Shown here: piece by piece, positions 33,881-45,198 of the stretch
How positions within the stretch are numbered: the first letter of the stretch is position 1
Layout of the letters: every line of letters starts with the position of its first letter
Source: Ctena decussata
Lineage: Eukaryota > Mollusca > Bivalvia > Lucinida > Lucinidae
DNA length: 64,000 nt
Assembly (NCBI GenBank): GCA_963989385.1
Contig: OZ022498.1
Coordinates: 105,013,298 to 105,077,297 of the forward strand
Direction of reading: 5' to 3'
Program-made: the position numbers and the translations under genes
Notes under the pieces: model-generated
Databases searched by the model: none
What the model saw: the letters and a program-made list of their open reading frames with translations, nothing else
Told to the model about the DNA's origin: nothing

Positions 33881-34397
33881 TGTTCCTTTTATATTATCGG
33901 CGTGTTTGTACTATTTAAAAATAGGCATTTATGCTGGTTTTACAAATTGTCTGTTTCTGCACACGTGTTGGGTGTTTCCCAGTTTTTGTACATGATGACA
34001 TTTGCTTGGGGTAGGCTGTCTCTGTTCCTCAGTGGCGCTTTAGTCCGCAAACTATTGGGCACCATTTACATGTATTGATCAGACTCCGGGTCATTTGTCT
34101 ATCCTCCTCTCCCGAGTCACACGTGGGAATAGATCTGTCTGATAATGATCTGAGAAATTAGAATCCCGTTGTGATCGGTGATTCCCGTGTAGCCCAAGGA
34201 AGCAGTAACTGTGTTATACTGCTGTCAGTTGTGTTAACCACGGTGTGGTCTTCGTTCCTGTGAAATTAGGTCTTTAAGAAGGGAGACGATAGGAAGTCTA
34301 CCCCTCCCATGGTCGCCAGAATAGGTGGTTTCAATTGTTGACTGTTGGTTGAGGCTACATTTCATGGGGACATCCTCGTTTCATGTGGATCTTAGTT
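33881..34397. other. Intergenic, no gene recognised
   Basis: No recognised repeat or coding motif. Local GC is slightly higher around 34080-34330. Confidence 0.4.
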
Positions 34398-36119
34398 ATA
34401 CCCCCGGAAAGCTATATAGCGGGGTATATAGCTTTCGTCCGGTGTCCGTTCGTCCGTCCGTAAGTTAACATTTTGTTACCTAGAGGCGAAGGTCACGCAC
34501 TTTGAATATTCATGTTAAAGTTTGGCGTTAAAGTTTTTAACACTTTTTGGGTTGGTTTTATGTTTGGCACTATGACAGATGTTGGTCCTAAGTTTTATTC
34601 TGTATCATCCCCACCCATGCCTGTGAACTAGGGGTCAAAGTCACGGACTTTGATTTTTCATGTTAAAGTTAATTTTTTTAAGATCTGTATATAATTCAAA
34701 CCCTTTGTTGGGTTGGGTCTATATTTGGCATTATGACAGATGTTGGTCCAAATTTAAAGAGTAACTACACTTCAGGAACTGACTGAATCAGATCTCAAAC
34801 CCTATCCCCAACATCAAAGGGAAAGATTGACAAAGACATCCCAACAAACATTAAATTACAAGTGATAAGCCGAGTCAGCAGCTCTTTCCCAAATAGGTGG
34901 TCAACTATCTTTACTGAACTAAATAATTTAGACCAACAGAAGGGTTACAACAGACAAAGCAAATTTAACAACTATTTTTACCTATTTTCTATTTTTATTA
35001 TAAGTCCAGAAATAAGACAAAAAACAGTAAGTTAACGTTTCGACTTTCGTCTTCTTCAGAAACTAGACCGTATTTGAAAAAACAAGTAGCGTCACGTCCG
35101 TTAGTGAAAACGTAACGCGACGTAGAGCGGCAAATATAACTTGAAATGTAAACCCGAATATTGTACAGCAAAATGGATCAATACTTACATGAACCAACGC
35201 ATACAAAAACCCGTGACAGCGAAGATCAAGATCAGCCTAGACATCTGTGCAGTCTGATCAGGGTTTACGCTGTACAATGGAAGATAATCTTATTGCTGCA
35301 TATAAAACGCACCGCAAAGACGCCGATCCGACTAGACTGATGTCCAGGCCAATACAAAAGCTACAAAATTTCTTTAATAATTGAAAAATATCGTAAGCGA
35401 AGAAATAAACATTTTGCGTTAAATACATTTCAACACGGGTTTAACATTTATTTTTATTATAGAAGGGTTAAAATGAGAACACAATAAGTTTTATTCTGTA
35501 TCATTCCCACCCATGCCTGTGAACTAAAGGTAAAAGTCACGGACTTTGACTTTTCATGCTAAAATGAAAGTTTATAAGATCTTATATCATCCAAATTCTT
35601 TGTTCAGTTTGGGTTATATGTCCAAAGTTTTATTTTGTACCATCTTTACACATGCTTGTGACAAAGAGGTCAAGGTCACAGACTTAGATATTTTTGTATA
35701 TGTTCTGTGTTAACATGTTTTGAGATCTCAAATCATCCAAATCCTTTGTTGTGTTTGGTTTGTATTTGGTATGATTATAGGTGTTGGTCTAAATATTCAT
35801 TCTTTATCATTCCCGCACATGCCTTGTCTCAGGGTCAATGTTACAGACTTATGCTTTTCGATGTAAAACTTTTGAGTTAAGTTTATATTATTTGCTTATT
35901 TTCCCCATCTTCTATAGGACCTTTCGATATGTGGCTTTGTTTACCTCTAGTTTACAACAGTTTACATCATCTGTATGCTGCTGTTGACATAAGGTCAAGG
36001 TCATATACTAAAACAGTTGCATCAATGTACTGCTTTATTTGTATCTTACATGTGTAAAAGTTATGAGACGGTGGCGCTGGCCGTGGGTATACGTGAGCCC
36101 CAGCTCACTTGCTCTTGTT
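34398..36119 (+). mobile_element. HINE/pearl-like element E, complete copy with insertion
   Basis: Starts atacccccggaaagctatat with a possible hairpin (agcggggtat), then gtccgttcgtccgtccg. It is followed by tandem units with the words tcatgttaaagttt, gacagatgttggtcc, ttttattctgtatcat, cccacccatgcctgtgaact and aggtcaaggtcac. The 3' end is gtatacgtgagccccagctc/ac and ctcttgttt, ending with the same ctcttgttt as element A. An unrelated segment of about 730 bp interrupts the units at 34753-35485. Confidence 0.7.
34753..35485. mobile_element. Insertion in element E carrying a hammerhead-like motif
   Basis: Element E sequence stops after ggtccaaat and resumes at aagttttattctg. The insertion opens with the repeat also seen at about 22315. 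It contains the motif ctgaagaagacgaaagtcga (minus strand, 35036-35060) and a GATCAG-type inverted repeat at about 35200-35350. No open frame identifies it. Confidence 0.5.
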
Positions 36120-37379
36120 TGACCTGCATCATACCTTTTAAAGTAGATTAAATCTAGGTCTGGTTGCCTTCCAGCCATGGACAAGTCCACGGAGCCAGCA
36201 GAGTGCGGCAGCCCTGTCAACACTATTCAGTCACTTTCTAGTCAGTCTGTAAACTAGCTAATGCTTTACGTTCCTTCAAAATTATATTTCATTATAATCT
36301 CATGGAAATGAGCATTTTGTTATTTTGGCATTTGTCGCCGTAATTTAGATTGTATGCATAGTACTTATATAAGTGTATTAGCTGTGTTGTTTAACTGAAT
36401 GAAACTGCAAGATATTCATTTTGTCCTAATTTCATAACTTATCATAAATCTGTACCATATTTTTAATATAATAGCATATTCTGTTGTCCATCACATTATC
36501 TGTTCGTGCACTTGCCATTTAGACAGTCACAAGTAAGGTCTATACTTACTGCCTGGTGCTGTTTTGTATCAATATATTTTGTTTATATACTCGAGGACTT
36601 TAAAAACGCCTCACCTGAAAGAAATTGAAATGCTGCATTTGTTACATTATCAGCTAAAATTAAACTAATGATAAATAAAACTGCATGGGGTAATCGTCAG
36701 TACAATCTTAGAATCTAAAAGGTTTTAATACACGCGGCAAAGATAAAAGGGTGTTTCAAAACGTGGGATTTCAGCAAAACGATTATTATGTACCGTCCGA
36801 ATGCTTATCGGAGTATAGCGAGGTTCCCGTCTCCCGCTATATTTCAGCAATTACTGAATTGAAGCGAGGTAAACAAACGCTTGTGGAATGCAATAATGGC
36901 ATTTTAAACATGGCATCAAACTTTGAAACCGACGACAATAAATTCATTCAAACAGTATTTTACGACCAATGGTGGCCTACTCTAGAACTACTCTGTAGTT
37001 AAAATGTGCATTTTAGAGTTCGTTCAGAATGGAATCATTGACGTTGACGTCATTCACTGTGCTGATAAACAGACGTTTGGTTCTGATATCAAAGTATCCG
37101 CTGATGTTGACGGATGCTTAGAAAGTAAACCTGTAAGATGTTTGTATCGGATGCTTTTCATGTGAAATGTAAAACGTCGAATTACGTTATTTTCCACAAA
37201 ATCACTTATCTTAGATTCTAATTTGTGTGTTCCAGTTTTCGATTTAAGCTTTCTGACAGCACATAAAGTCATGGCTACTTTAATTTTGTGTTTTTGCAGT
37301 ATGATATCTCTCACGGCAAAGTTGGGATCGACTTTAAGGGCAGTATCATAAACAAGTTTAAAATAAAATTAAGGGGAAG
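36120..37379. other. Intergenic, two unassigned open frames
   Basis: An 83-codon plus frame (36751-37002, containing FETDDNKFIQTVFYDQWWP) and an 86-codon minus frame (37054-37314, Lys-rich) are open. I recognise neither, and neither has clear splice context. They may be chance frames or old gene fragments. Confidence 0.35.
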
Positions 37380-40300
37380 CGACTTTGACCTGTGAAGTGC
37401 AAAGGTCGTCACGCACTTACACTTATCTAGCACTTATCCTGCGTAGGGTCGCGAGATCATTGATCTCCTATAACCCCCTCATGATCAGACACCCAAGTAT
37501 TGTTTTCCGGCGTATCTGTATACTTTCTTACTCCCATAAATTTATCTAGTCGATTTTTGAGCGTGTTTAAGCTAGGTGCATTCACAACACTATCCGGCAA
37601 CTTATTCCAGGATGTTACAATTCTCTGAGAATAGAAATGTTTTCGAATTTCCTTCCTACATTGTTTTTTTTTAGTTTTTGTGAATGTCCACGCATATCAT
37701 AATCATGGTGATCACATTTCTCAAAGAATATTTTGTAATCAATGTCTTCCTTGCCATTAAGTAATTTCCATGTTTGAATTACATCCCCTCTAAACCTCCT
37801 ATAGCTTAATGATGGAATATTTAAAACTTTCAGTCTTTCTTCATATGGCAAATGCCTTACACAACTAAGTAACTTCGTAGCTCTTTTTTTGAACTCTTTC
37901 AATGGCTGCAATATCTTTCTTAAATCGAGGGCTCCACACAGTATTACAGTATTCGAGATTAGGACGAATTAAGACTTTATGTAACTTCCTAAACTGTTTC
38001 ACATTCACATGTAGAAAAGTCCTTCGAATAAGAGCTGTGATTCCATTTGCCTTATTTATACAATTACTTATGTGATGTCTAAATTTCAAATTTTTGTCAT
38101 ATAAAACTCCTAGATCTCTCTCTTCTTCACTTAGTCTGATTTCTTTCCTATCACCATTCTCTTGTAAGTAGTATGTTTGTTCTGAATTGTTATGACCATA
38201 GTGAATTGTACAACATTTGTCAGCATTAAATCTTAGTTACCACTTATCACTCCAGCTTGAAAGTTTGTCAGAATCTCTCTGAATCCTGATGTGGTCATTT
38301 TCCGTAGTTGCTAAATTAAACAGTTTAGTGTCATCTGCAAAGAGGCGAATAGTGCTCCTGATTTGGTCTTCAATGTCATTTATATAGATTAGAAATAATG
38401 TAGGCCCCAGGACGCTGCCCTGGGGTATTCCACTTGTCACTTTACTCCACTGTGATTGTTTACCATTTACAACAAAACACTGTTTTCTGTCACTCAAGAA
38501 GGCTTCTATCCAATTTAAGAGATTGTCATTTATACCACATGCTTTTAATTTAACTAGCAGTCTTAAGTGTGGCACTGTGTCAAAGGCTTTTTTGAAGTCA
38601 TGGTATATACAATCGAAGTTTTTACCATCATCTATCCATTCTGTCCATTTTTCCATGACCTCTAATAGTTGCAGGTTACATGATCTTAAAGACCTAAATC
38701 CATACTGTGAGTCTGAAAATAGTTTATGTTCATTCATGTAGTTTACTATAGTATCCCTTACAATTTTCTCTAACATTTTACATGGAATACAGGTAAGACG
38801 TATTGGACGGTAATTTCCAGGTGACTCTCTTGACCCCTTTTTAAACAGGGCTTTAACATTAGCAGTTTTCCAGTCTTGTGGTATTGTTCCACTTGTCAGT
38901 GATTCACTGTAGATAAGAGTCAAAGGTTTCACAATAGAAGATCTCAGCTCTTTCAATATTCTCGGAGGTAAGAAGTCCGGACCCGGAGATTTGTTTACGT
39001 TTAAGTTTTCCAACAAAGTATTTACTACATGTTCACTAATTTCAGCTTCTGATACTGTATTTCCTCCACTTCTATCATTCATGGAAAAAATATTATTTTT
39101 ATCCTCAGATACAAAGACATCTTTAAAGAATGAATTCAATACATCTGCTTTCTCCAAGTCATTTTCGGTGTATTAACCATCATCTCGTTTCAAGTTAGCA
39201 ACCCCAGATTTTACTTTCTTCTTACTATTAGCATATTTATAGAATGTCTTTGGATTTTCTTCCTCTGACACCTTTTTTTCAAAATCTGACCGAGCTTTCC
39301 TGCATTCTCGCGTGGCAGCATTTTTATCCCTATAGTAATACTGAAGATGAATGTGTTCTCTAGTCGCTTGGTACTTCTTCCATGATTTATGTTTTTTCTT
39401 TACAGCTTTCAGAGCCTCTCTGGTCATCCATTTTACTTTCAGTTCTTAAAGTCTTTATAGGTATATTTCTGTCAACTGTTGCATGAATTTTCTCTTTCAA
39501 TAATTTCCACTTTTCATTTAGATTTCTTCCTTCAAACTCAGAATCCCAGTTTATATTTAACAATTCCTCATTCATGGCTATATAATCACCTTTGTGATAT
39601 AGATAGTTCATTTTCTCTGAACCAGAATAAGTGTCAATACTGCAATTGATGCTAAAAGTTAGCATAAGGTGGTCACTTTTTCCAACAGGTGGAAAATTTT
39701 CTATTTTATCAATTAAGAGCTCATCATTTACAAATACTAGGTCCAACATACTTGGTCTTTGCCTATCTCGATATCTCGTATTAAAGGACACACACTGATA
39801 TAGAAAACTGTCTCTTATAGATTCTATAAACTCATGACTACTGTCACCATCCGAAGCAGCTGATACTCATGTGTCCCAGTTGATATCCCGGTAATTAAAG
39901 TCTCCCATCACTATTATCCTTGCATGCCTTTCACTAACAATACTACTGATCATTTCATTCAACCTCTGATTGTTTTCTTCACTTGAATTTGGTGATCTAT
40001 AAACTATTCCTATTAAGAGTTTTTCATGATTATTTATCGCCACTTCACACCAACAAGCTTCTTTACATGACATATTATTCAAATTCTGGTAGAGAATTGC
40101 TTCAATCCCATTCCTAACAAACAACGAAGTACCTCTGTCACCTTTTTTTTCAAAGTTTGGGTTACAAAATGTCTGAAAACCATCCAGGCAATATTCTGAC
40201 AACAGTATATTATCACTAGTCTTTGAAAAAGCTTCAGTCAACCCAATGATATCTGGCTGGTGAATGTAAACTAATGCTTCTAACTCTGACCATTTATTAG

Positions 40301-40660
40301 CAATGCTGTCAGCATTTGTATAAAGACATTTCAATCCTCTTTTATCTTCCAGACTAAAGTTAATGGTGCTCTGGCTATCATTTAAATCAAGCTGTGAAGA
40401 TGACGAGACATTTGAAACAGAGTTCATACTTTCCCCACTGTAATCACTCTCATTGTCAGATGATATCCACATAATGTCCTCTGTGTTATTACTCAAATCT
40501 GAATCTTCCTCAGTACTCAGAACAGATTGCGAGGTAGTAATTAAAGACTGTGAGGTATTATTTGTTGTATCACCATAATTTTCTGCAACAGTATATGAAC
40601 AATTATTTACATCTCTGAATACCACAGCTCCCTTGGAATTGTTTATATTCAAATCAGAAT
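37380..40660 (-). pseudogene. CR1/Jockey-group LINE, nearly full-length ORF2, inactive
   Basis: Read downwards from 40652. An Asn/Ser-rich leader of about 100 residues is followed by an AP endonuclease with YTNADS, LTEAF, VYRSPNS, VMGDFNYRDINW and GKSDHLML (to about 39600). Next is a linker with WMTREALKAVKKKHKSW. The reverse transcriptase has NYRPIRLTCIPCK, DFKKAFDTVPH, SGIPQGSVLGP and LFADDTKLF (to about 38330). A conserved C-terminal region has VLIRPNLEYCNTVWSP, LPYEERLKVLNIPSL, YRRFRGDV and LNTLKNRLDKF, ending in TGA at 37457. In-frame stops lie at 39867, 39173 and 38237, and frameshifts near 39430 and 37890, so no active protein. No separate ORF1 was found. Confidence 0.9.
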
Positions 40661-40957
40661 GACTAGTTTTGACTTGACTAGAACTAAGTAAAGTTTGTTT
40701 ATCCGAACTAAAACAACTAGAACTAAAAGAACTATAACTGGAACAATTATTTCTGAAAAATCCTAGTCATCTTAAATAGCTAAAATGTGGAATTACTGGC
40801 AATATCCTGTTATCGTCCACATGTGGACGATAATTTCTAAAAGATATTTCTTTCCTATTTTTCGCGTTCGCTTTCTGTTTTTTTTTTTTTTTTTTTTTTT
40901 TTGTGATCAAGATCATATAGACGCTTGACTGTTACTAATTATATTACATTCGCTTGT
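40185..40957. repeat. Segmental duplication, copy 1
   Basis: This 773 bp covers the LINE leader, its 5' region, the palindrome at 40811-40835, a run of about 24 T (40879-40902) and the sequence down to cattcgcttgt. It is repeated in the same orientation at 41833-42610 with only a handful of substitutions and two small insertions. Confidence 0.95.
40811..40835. repeat. Perfect palindrome upstream of the LINE
   Basis: ttatcgtccac followed by its complement around atgt. The same palindrome is present in the duplicated copy at 42469-42493. A related sequence (ttattgtccacgtggacgat) forms part of every unit of the 45.7-48 kb array. Confidence 0.85.
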
Positions 40958-41832
40958 AGACTGGTATTAAGTGTAGATTACCCTAGTAATTATCGATTTT
41001 TAGTTTAGCGAAATACGTCGGCATTATTACCAGTCAAGGGAGGGATTTTCACGATAAACGCACGAGATATCCGGGCAGATTAAAGGTTAATAAAGGTTAC
41101 TCACCAAAAAAGTGGAAAGCAGGAGCAGGTGGAGCTTTGGCGAGACATCATGGCAGAAGGCTGTTTGCGAACTTGCGACTGACGAACATTTGATAACGTT
41201 AGTATAGATTAAAATATTCCTCCTTCTTTAAAACAATGAGTGTTTCAGTATATTAACACACTGTGCACTAACACAATATAGATCGAAAAAATTCCAAAGT
41301 TTTTTTTATTACTTTTTCTTTTTTTCTTTTTTTTTTTTCTTCTTCATTTTCTTATTTACATATGTACAGTTTCTTGTTATCTTTCTTTTTTTTTCTTACA
41401 CAAAGTCATCGTCCTCGGACGAAAATTCCCACCGATATGCGGATTTGGCGTACGGATTTGATTTTCGTCGTGGCCGCATTTTTTATTAGATACATCTTTT
41501 TTTTCTTCACGGAATCCTTTTGGATGAGTAACTTTATCAGTTCTCATTTTTTCTCTGTTTTCTCTCCAGACATCTTGGAGTGGGTTATTGAGCTAGATGT
41601 TGATGTAGACGGTTCATTCTCTACAGACGTAGATGGCAGTTGTTTTTCAGCTGAGATATTTGTATGACGAAATCTGTATTTTTTCGCACAATGGTTTCAG
41701 CAGTACTAGTAGGAGTAAAAAGTATGCAAAGACCAGGAACTGAAACAATCAAAATCCAAATCCAGCCCTCAAACCATAGTTGGAAACAACTAAGATTACA
41801 AATAATCAAGATACAGAGAACATATGGCCACT
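40958..41832. other. Unassigned sequence between duplicated LINE segments
   Basis: Contains T-rich tracts (about 41310-41400). The minus frame 41621-41839 reads a hydrophobic stretch (GWIWILIVSVPGLCILF) and could be a membrane-protein exon, but there is no further support. No repeat family recognised. Confidence 0.35.
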
Positions 41833-42610
41833 CAGGCAATATTCTGACAACAGTATATTATCACTAGTCTTTGAAAAAGCTTCAGTCAACCCAATGATAT
41901 CTGGCTGGTGAATGTAAACTAATGCTTCTAACTCTGACCATTTATTAGCAATGCTGTCAGCATTTGTATAAAGACATTTCAATCCTCTTTTATCTTCCAG
42001 ACTAAAGTTAATGGTGCTCTGGCTATCATTTAAATCAAGCTGTGAAGATGACGAGACATTTGAAACAGAGTTCATACTTTCCCCACTGTAATCACTCTCA
42101 TTGTCAGATGATATCCCAATAATGTTCTCTGTGTTATTACTCAAATCTGAATCTTCCTCAGTACTCAGAACAGATTGCGAGGTAGTTATAATTAAAGACT
42201 GTGAGGTATTATTTGTTGTATCACCATAATTTTCTGCAACAGTATATGAACAATTATTTACATCTCTGAATACCACAGCTCCCTTAGAATTGTTTATATT
42301 CAAATCAGAATGACTAGTTTTGACTTGACTAGAACTAAGTAAAGTTTGTTTATCCGAACTATATATAAAACAACTAGAACTAAAAGAACTATAACTGGAA
42401 CAATTATTTCTGAAAAATCCTAGTCATCTTAAATAGCTAAAATGTGGAATTACTGGCAATATCCTGTTATCGTCCACATGTGGACGATAATTTCTAAAAG
42501 ATATTTCTTTCCTATTTTTCGCGTTCGCTTTCTGTTTTTTTTTTTTTTTTTTTTTGTGATCAAGATCATATAGACGCTTGACTGTTACTAATTATATTAC
42601 ATTCGCTTGT
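41833..42610. repeat. Segmental duplication, copy 2 (3'-truncated LINE 5' region)
   Basis: Near-identical to 40185-40957. The LINE frame (minus, from 42303) opens with the same leader and endonuclease start, but ends after LLSEYC where the duplication stops. Differences include an added atat and an added tta. At the other end the duplicate abuts Merlin transposase coding sequence at 42611. Confidence 0.95.
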
Positions 42611-43201
42611 GGAGAAGTAAACTCAGTAGTAAAAGAAGGATGTGGTGAGATGGGAGATGTTGCGGCCTGCTGGTTGTCTTCTTGGAGGGTTTTATCGGGA
42701 TCTTCTTCGGATAAACTGGTTGAAGAGAACATTGAAGCCAGTTGGGTCTCAGTTATTGCGTTCGCCATACGGGCAGAAGTCGATGGCAAAGGTCTGTTGG
42801 GGGCGATGTCACTGTCACTGCTACTGCCCAAGGTCAAAGCCTCATTCTCAGTCCCACTCACAGAATCAGTCCCAGATTCAGCGTCAGTTAGTAATGGCAT
42901 TATACACCAGTCACTGACGGGGGTGTTTGAATCAGCAGAGAGCATGTCCCACGAGTCAAATAACGGAGTGGTGTACGAGTAATTGGGAGGTCCATCAAGA
43001 GTATAGATAGATCGTAGTAAATCGAAAAATGACTGGTACAGGTCTCCCTTGACTTCTGCACGCCACATTATTTCTACCAAATGTCCTTCGAATTGAGTAA
43101 GTTTGGTTCCCGCCATTTTCCTGAAGTGCAACTTAGCATGGCTCCAAGCTCCCTCGATTCTGTTGGTGTGGACCACAACACGCTCATGGGAAGCTTTGTT
43201 A
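42592..43201 (-). pseudogene. Merlin (ISXO2-like) transposase, C-terminal part
   Basis: Starts at the right-hand TAACA target repeat with KASHERVVVHTNRIEGAWSH, the block carrying the third acidic residue (Glu in RIEGAW) of the ISXO2/Merlin DDE transposase. It continues with a Ser/Thr/Pro-rich tail to a stop at 42592. The final few codons come from the duplicated LINE 5' segment, so the natural C-terminus may be lost. Confidence 0.8.
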
Positions 43202-44258
43202 CCTACCTACCTATGTTTACCTATGTTGATTCTGAGCGCAGGCCAGGGGCCTCTATGCTCAGCTCTTCTTCTGTCGTCTGAGGTTCTGCAGATCTCCGAC
43301 TTCGGGATCCGGTATCTTTGTGTGTCGTCGTGTATGGGGTATACTCCACGTCAGGGTTATATTTCATTGGTTGGTTAGACCACAACTTGTCAAGGCGATT
43401 CTCAAAGGCGTTAACACTCGGAGCACATACAACTTTATCCGTTAATGAATTCCAGACATTCACCACTCTCGAAGTGAAGAAATTCTTGCGTAATTCTAAT
43501 CTACTTCTATCCTTTGCCAATTTTAAGTAATGACCGCGCGTCCGTGCTTGATCCGTAATTTTGAATAATTCTGCTGTAACCCGTTCATCATATAGACCGT
43601 TGAGAATTTTATATACTTCTATCATGTCCCCCCTTAATCTACGGTATTTCAATGTTGGTAATTTCAATTTCTTTAAGCGCTCTTCGTATGATAGCTTCTT
43701 CAATCCTGGGATTACTTTTGTAGCTCGGCGTTGAACATTTTCGATCATATGAATATGTTTTTTCAAGTATGGGTTCCATACAGACTGCGCGTATTCAATA
43801 TGGGGGCGCACCAGCGCCTTGAATAATAATACAAACATTTCTTCATCTAAGTAGGTGAATGATCTTCTAATTATGCCCATTATACTGTTAGCTTTATTCA
43901 CCTTGGTTACAATGTGTGTTTCGAATGTTAAATGCTCATCAATGTAAACTCCAATGTCTTTTTCACAATTGCTAACCTCCAATTTGACTAAAGTTCCATC
44001 TGATTTCCGCATAAAATATTCAGGTTTATCAGTGTTCTGTTTCCAAGGTAGGCAAATTCTGATAACTATACACTTATCTGGGTGAAATAATAGCAACCAG
44101 TCATCTGACCAATCTTGCAAAGAAAATAAGTCACTTTGTACTACAATCATGTCTGAATCTAACCGTATTTCTCTATACATTTTAGTGTCATCGGCATACA
44201 GGACAATATGTGAAACAACTGAGTCAGGCAGATCGTTTATAAAAATCACGAACAACAT
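43202..44258 (-). mobile_element. 5'-truncated LINE (CR1/Jockey group) inserted in the Merlin transposase
   Basis: The open frame 43221-44267 begins inside the reverse transcriptase with LFVIFINDLPD, has the catalytic VLYADDTKMY, then the conserved tail LVRPHIEYAQSVWNP, LKKLSYEERLKKLKLPTLKY and RRLRGDMIEVYKILNG, finishing with ENRLDKLW. The 3' end is a short (AGGT)n run. TAACA occurs at both borders (43197-43201 and 44259-44263), a 5 bp target duplication. The frame is intact over 340 codons, so the insertion is fairly recent. It is in the same orientation as the host transposase. Confidence 0.9.
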
Positions 44259-44890
44259 TGTTAACATACACTTTCTTAAAATTATACTTATGCAGAACGC
44301 TAAAATGTTGATACCCCATAGAATTTAAATCACAATAAGCGCTCCATCCGTCACTGTAAATGGTGGAACCGGGTGCCACATGACGCTGTATAAGTGGAAT
44401 AAGTGTATCGGCACTCCCGTCCGAAACGGGATACAGTATTAGCGTGTTGGAATTTCTTTCAACCAAACCGAAAATCCAAATACGAAAACCCGGGTTTGGA
44501 TTCCCACGATTATATTTTATTTTTCTCCCAAAGAGAGATTCATCTATTTCCACACAGCCAGACAGGATTTTGGACTTTGTATGCAACTGAAAATGTTCCT
44601 TGAATAATTCACGGATATATGATGACCAGTTTACAGCTGTGGACTTATAACACAAGCCACTAAATTTCGAACATTGTAGCAAAGTTAATTTATCAAGGTA
44701 GCTCTTGATAAAAAGCATAATATCAGGGATAGTAACATTAGATTTCTCAAAAAAAGAATTCATTCGTGTAGCTCTTTCGTGTGTTCTGTTTTTGTTGCAT
44801 CTGAATGTAGTGTTAACTGATTTGCCTGTTCTTTTAACAATACACATAATCCCATCACATTCAACTGGCCTGTTGCCTTCTTTTTTTTAA
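44259..44890 (-). pseudogene. Merlin (ISXO2-like) transposase, N-terminal part
   Basis: A Cys-containing start (CDGIMCIVKR, then FRCNK) looks like a reduced zinc ribbon. It is followed by a helical region with SFFEKSNVTIPDIMLF and a DDE core with CVEIDESLFGRK, GNPNPGFRIWIFGLVE, ADTLIPLIQRHVAPGSTIYS and SDGWSAY. The frame is broken after FKKVYVN by the LINE; the missing catalytic Glu lies across it at about 43160. The open frame extends upstream of the Met at 44847 to about 44890, so the true start may be in another exon or lost. TIRs were not identified. Confidence 0.85.
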
Positions 44891-44924
44891 TTTACATGGA
44901 CACTTAACTGTAGTGGCTAACGGG

Positions 44925-45198
44925 CCGGGTAGCGCAATCGGTAGGGCACCTGACTCGTAAGTCAGAGGTCCTGGGTTCGAATCCCGGTCTGGCCACATAC
45001 TTTCGATTCTCCTTCCGCTGATTCAAGAAGGGCAGTTGTCAGTTACTGGCGAAAGTATGTGCACTTAGTACTGGTTAACCGCTTAGGAGGTCTAAGCCTG
45101 CCCAGGAATAGTGTGGTTAGGTTAACTGACCGTCCCGACATGACCTTAGTTGTTTACCGTGGACGTTAAGCATCAAATCAACCAACCAACCAACTAAA
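44925..45198 (+). mobile_element. tRNA-derived SINE, family C
   Basis: The head (44925-44997) folds like a tRNA: all seven acceptor pairs form, and box A (gtagcgcaatcgg) and box B (gggttcgaatcccgg) are strong. The anticodon arm ctgac/gtcag encloses only six bases (tcgtaa), and the D stem has a mismatch. It continues as a body of about 200 bp ending in a (CCAA)n tail, so this is a SINE rather than a tRNA-Thr gene. Confidence 0.85.

Noticed and set aside
36751..37314. Two small genes on opposite strands
   Set aside because: Frames are open but unrecognised, with no supporting signals; too weak to call.
44925..44997. Functional tRNA-Thr(CGT) gene
   Set aside because: The anticodon arm has a six-base loop and the D stem a mismatch, and the sequence continues into a SINE body with a (CCAA)n tail.
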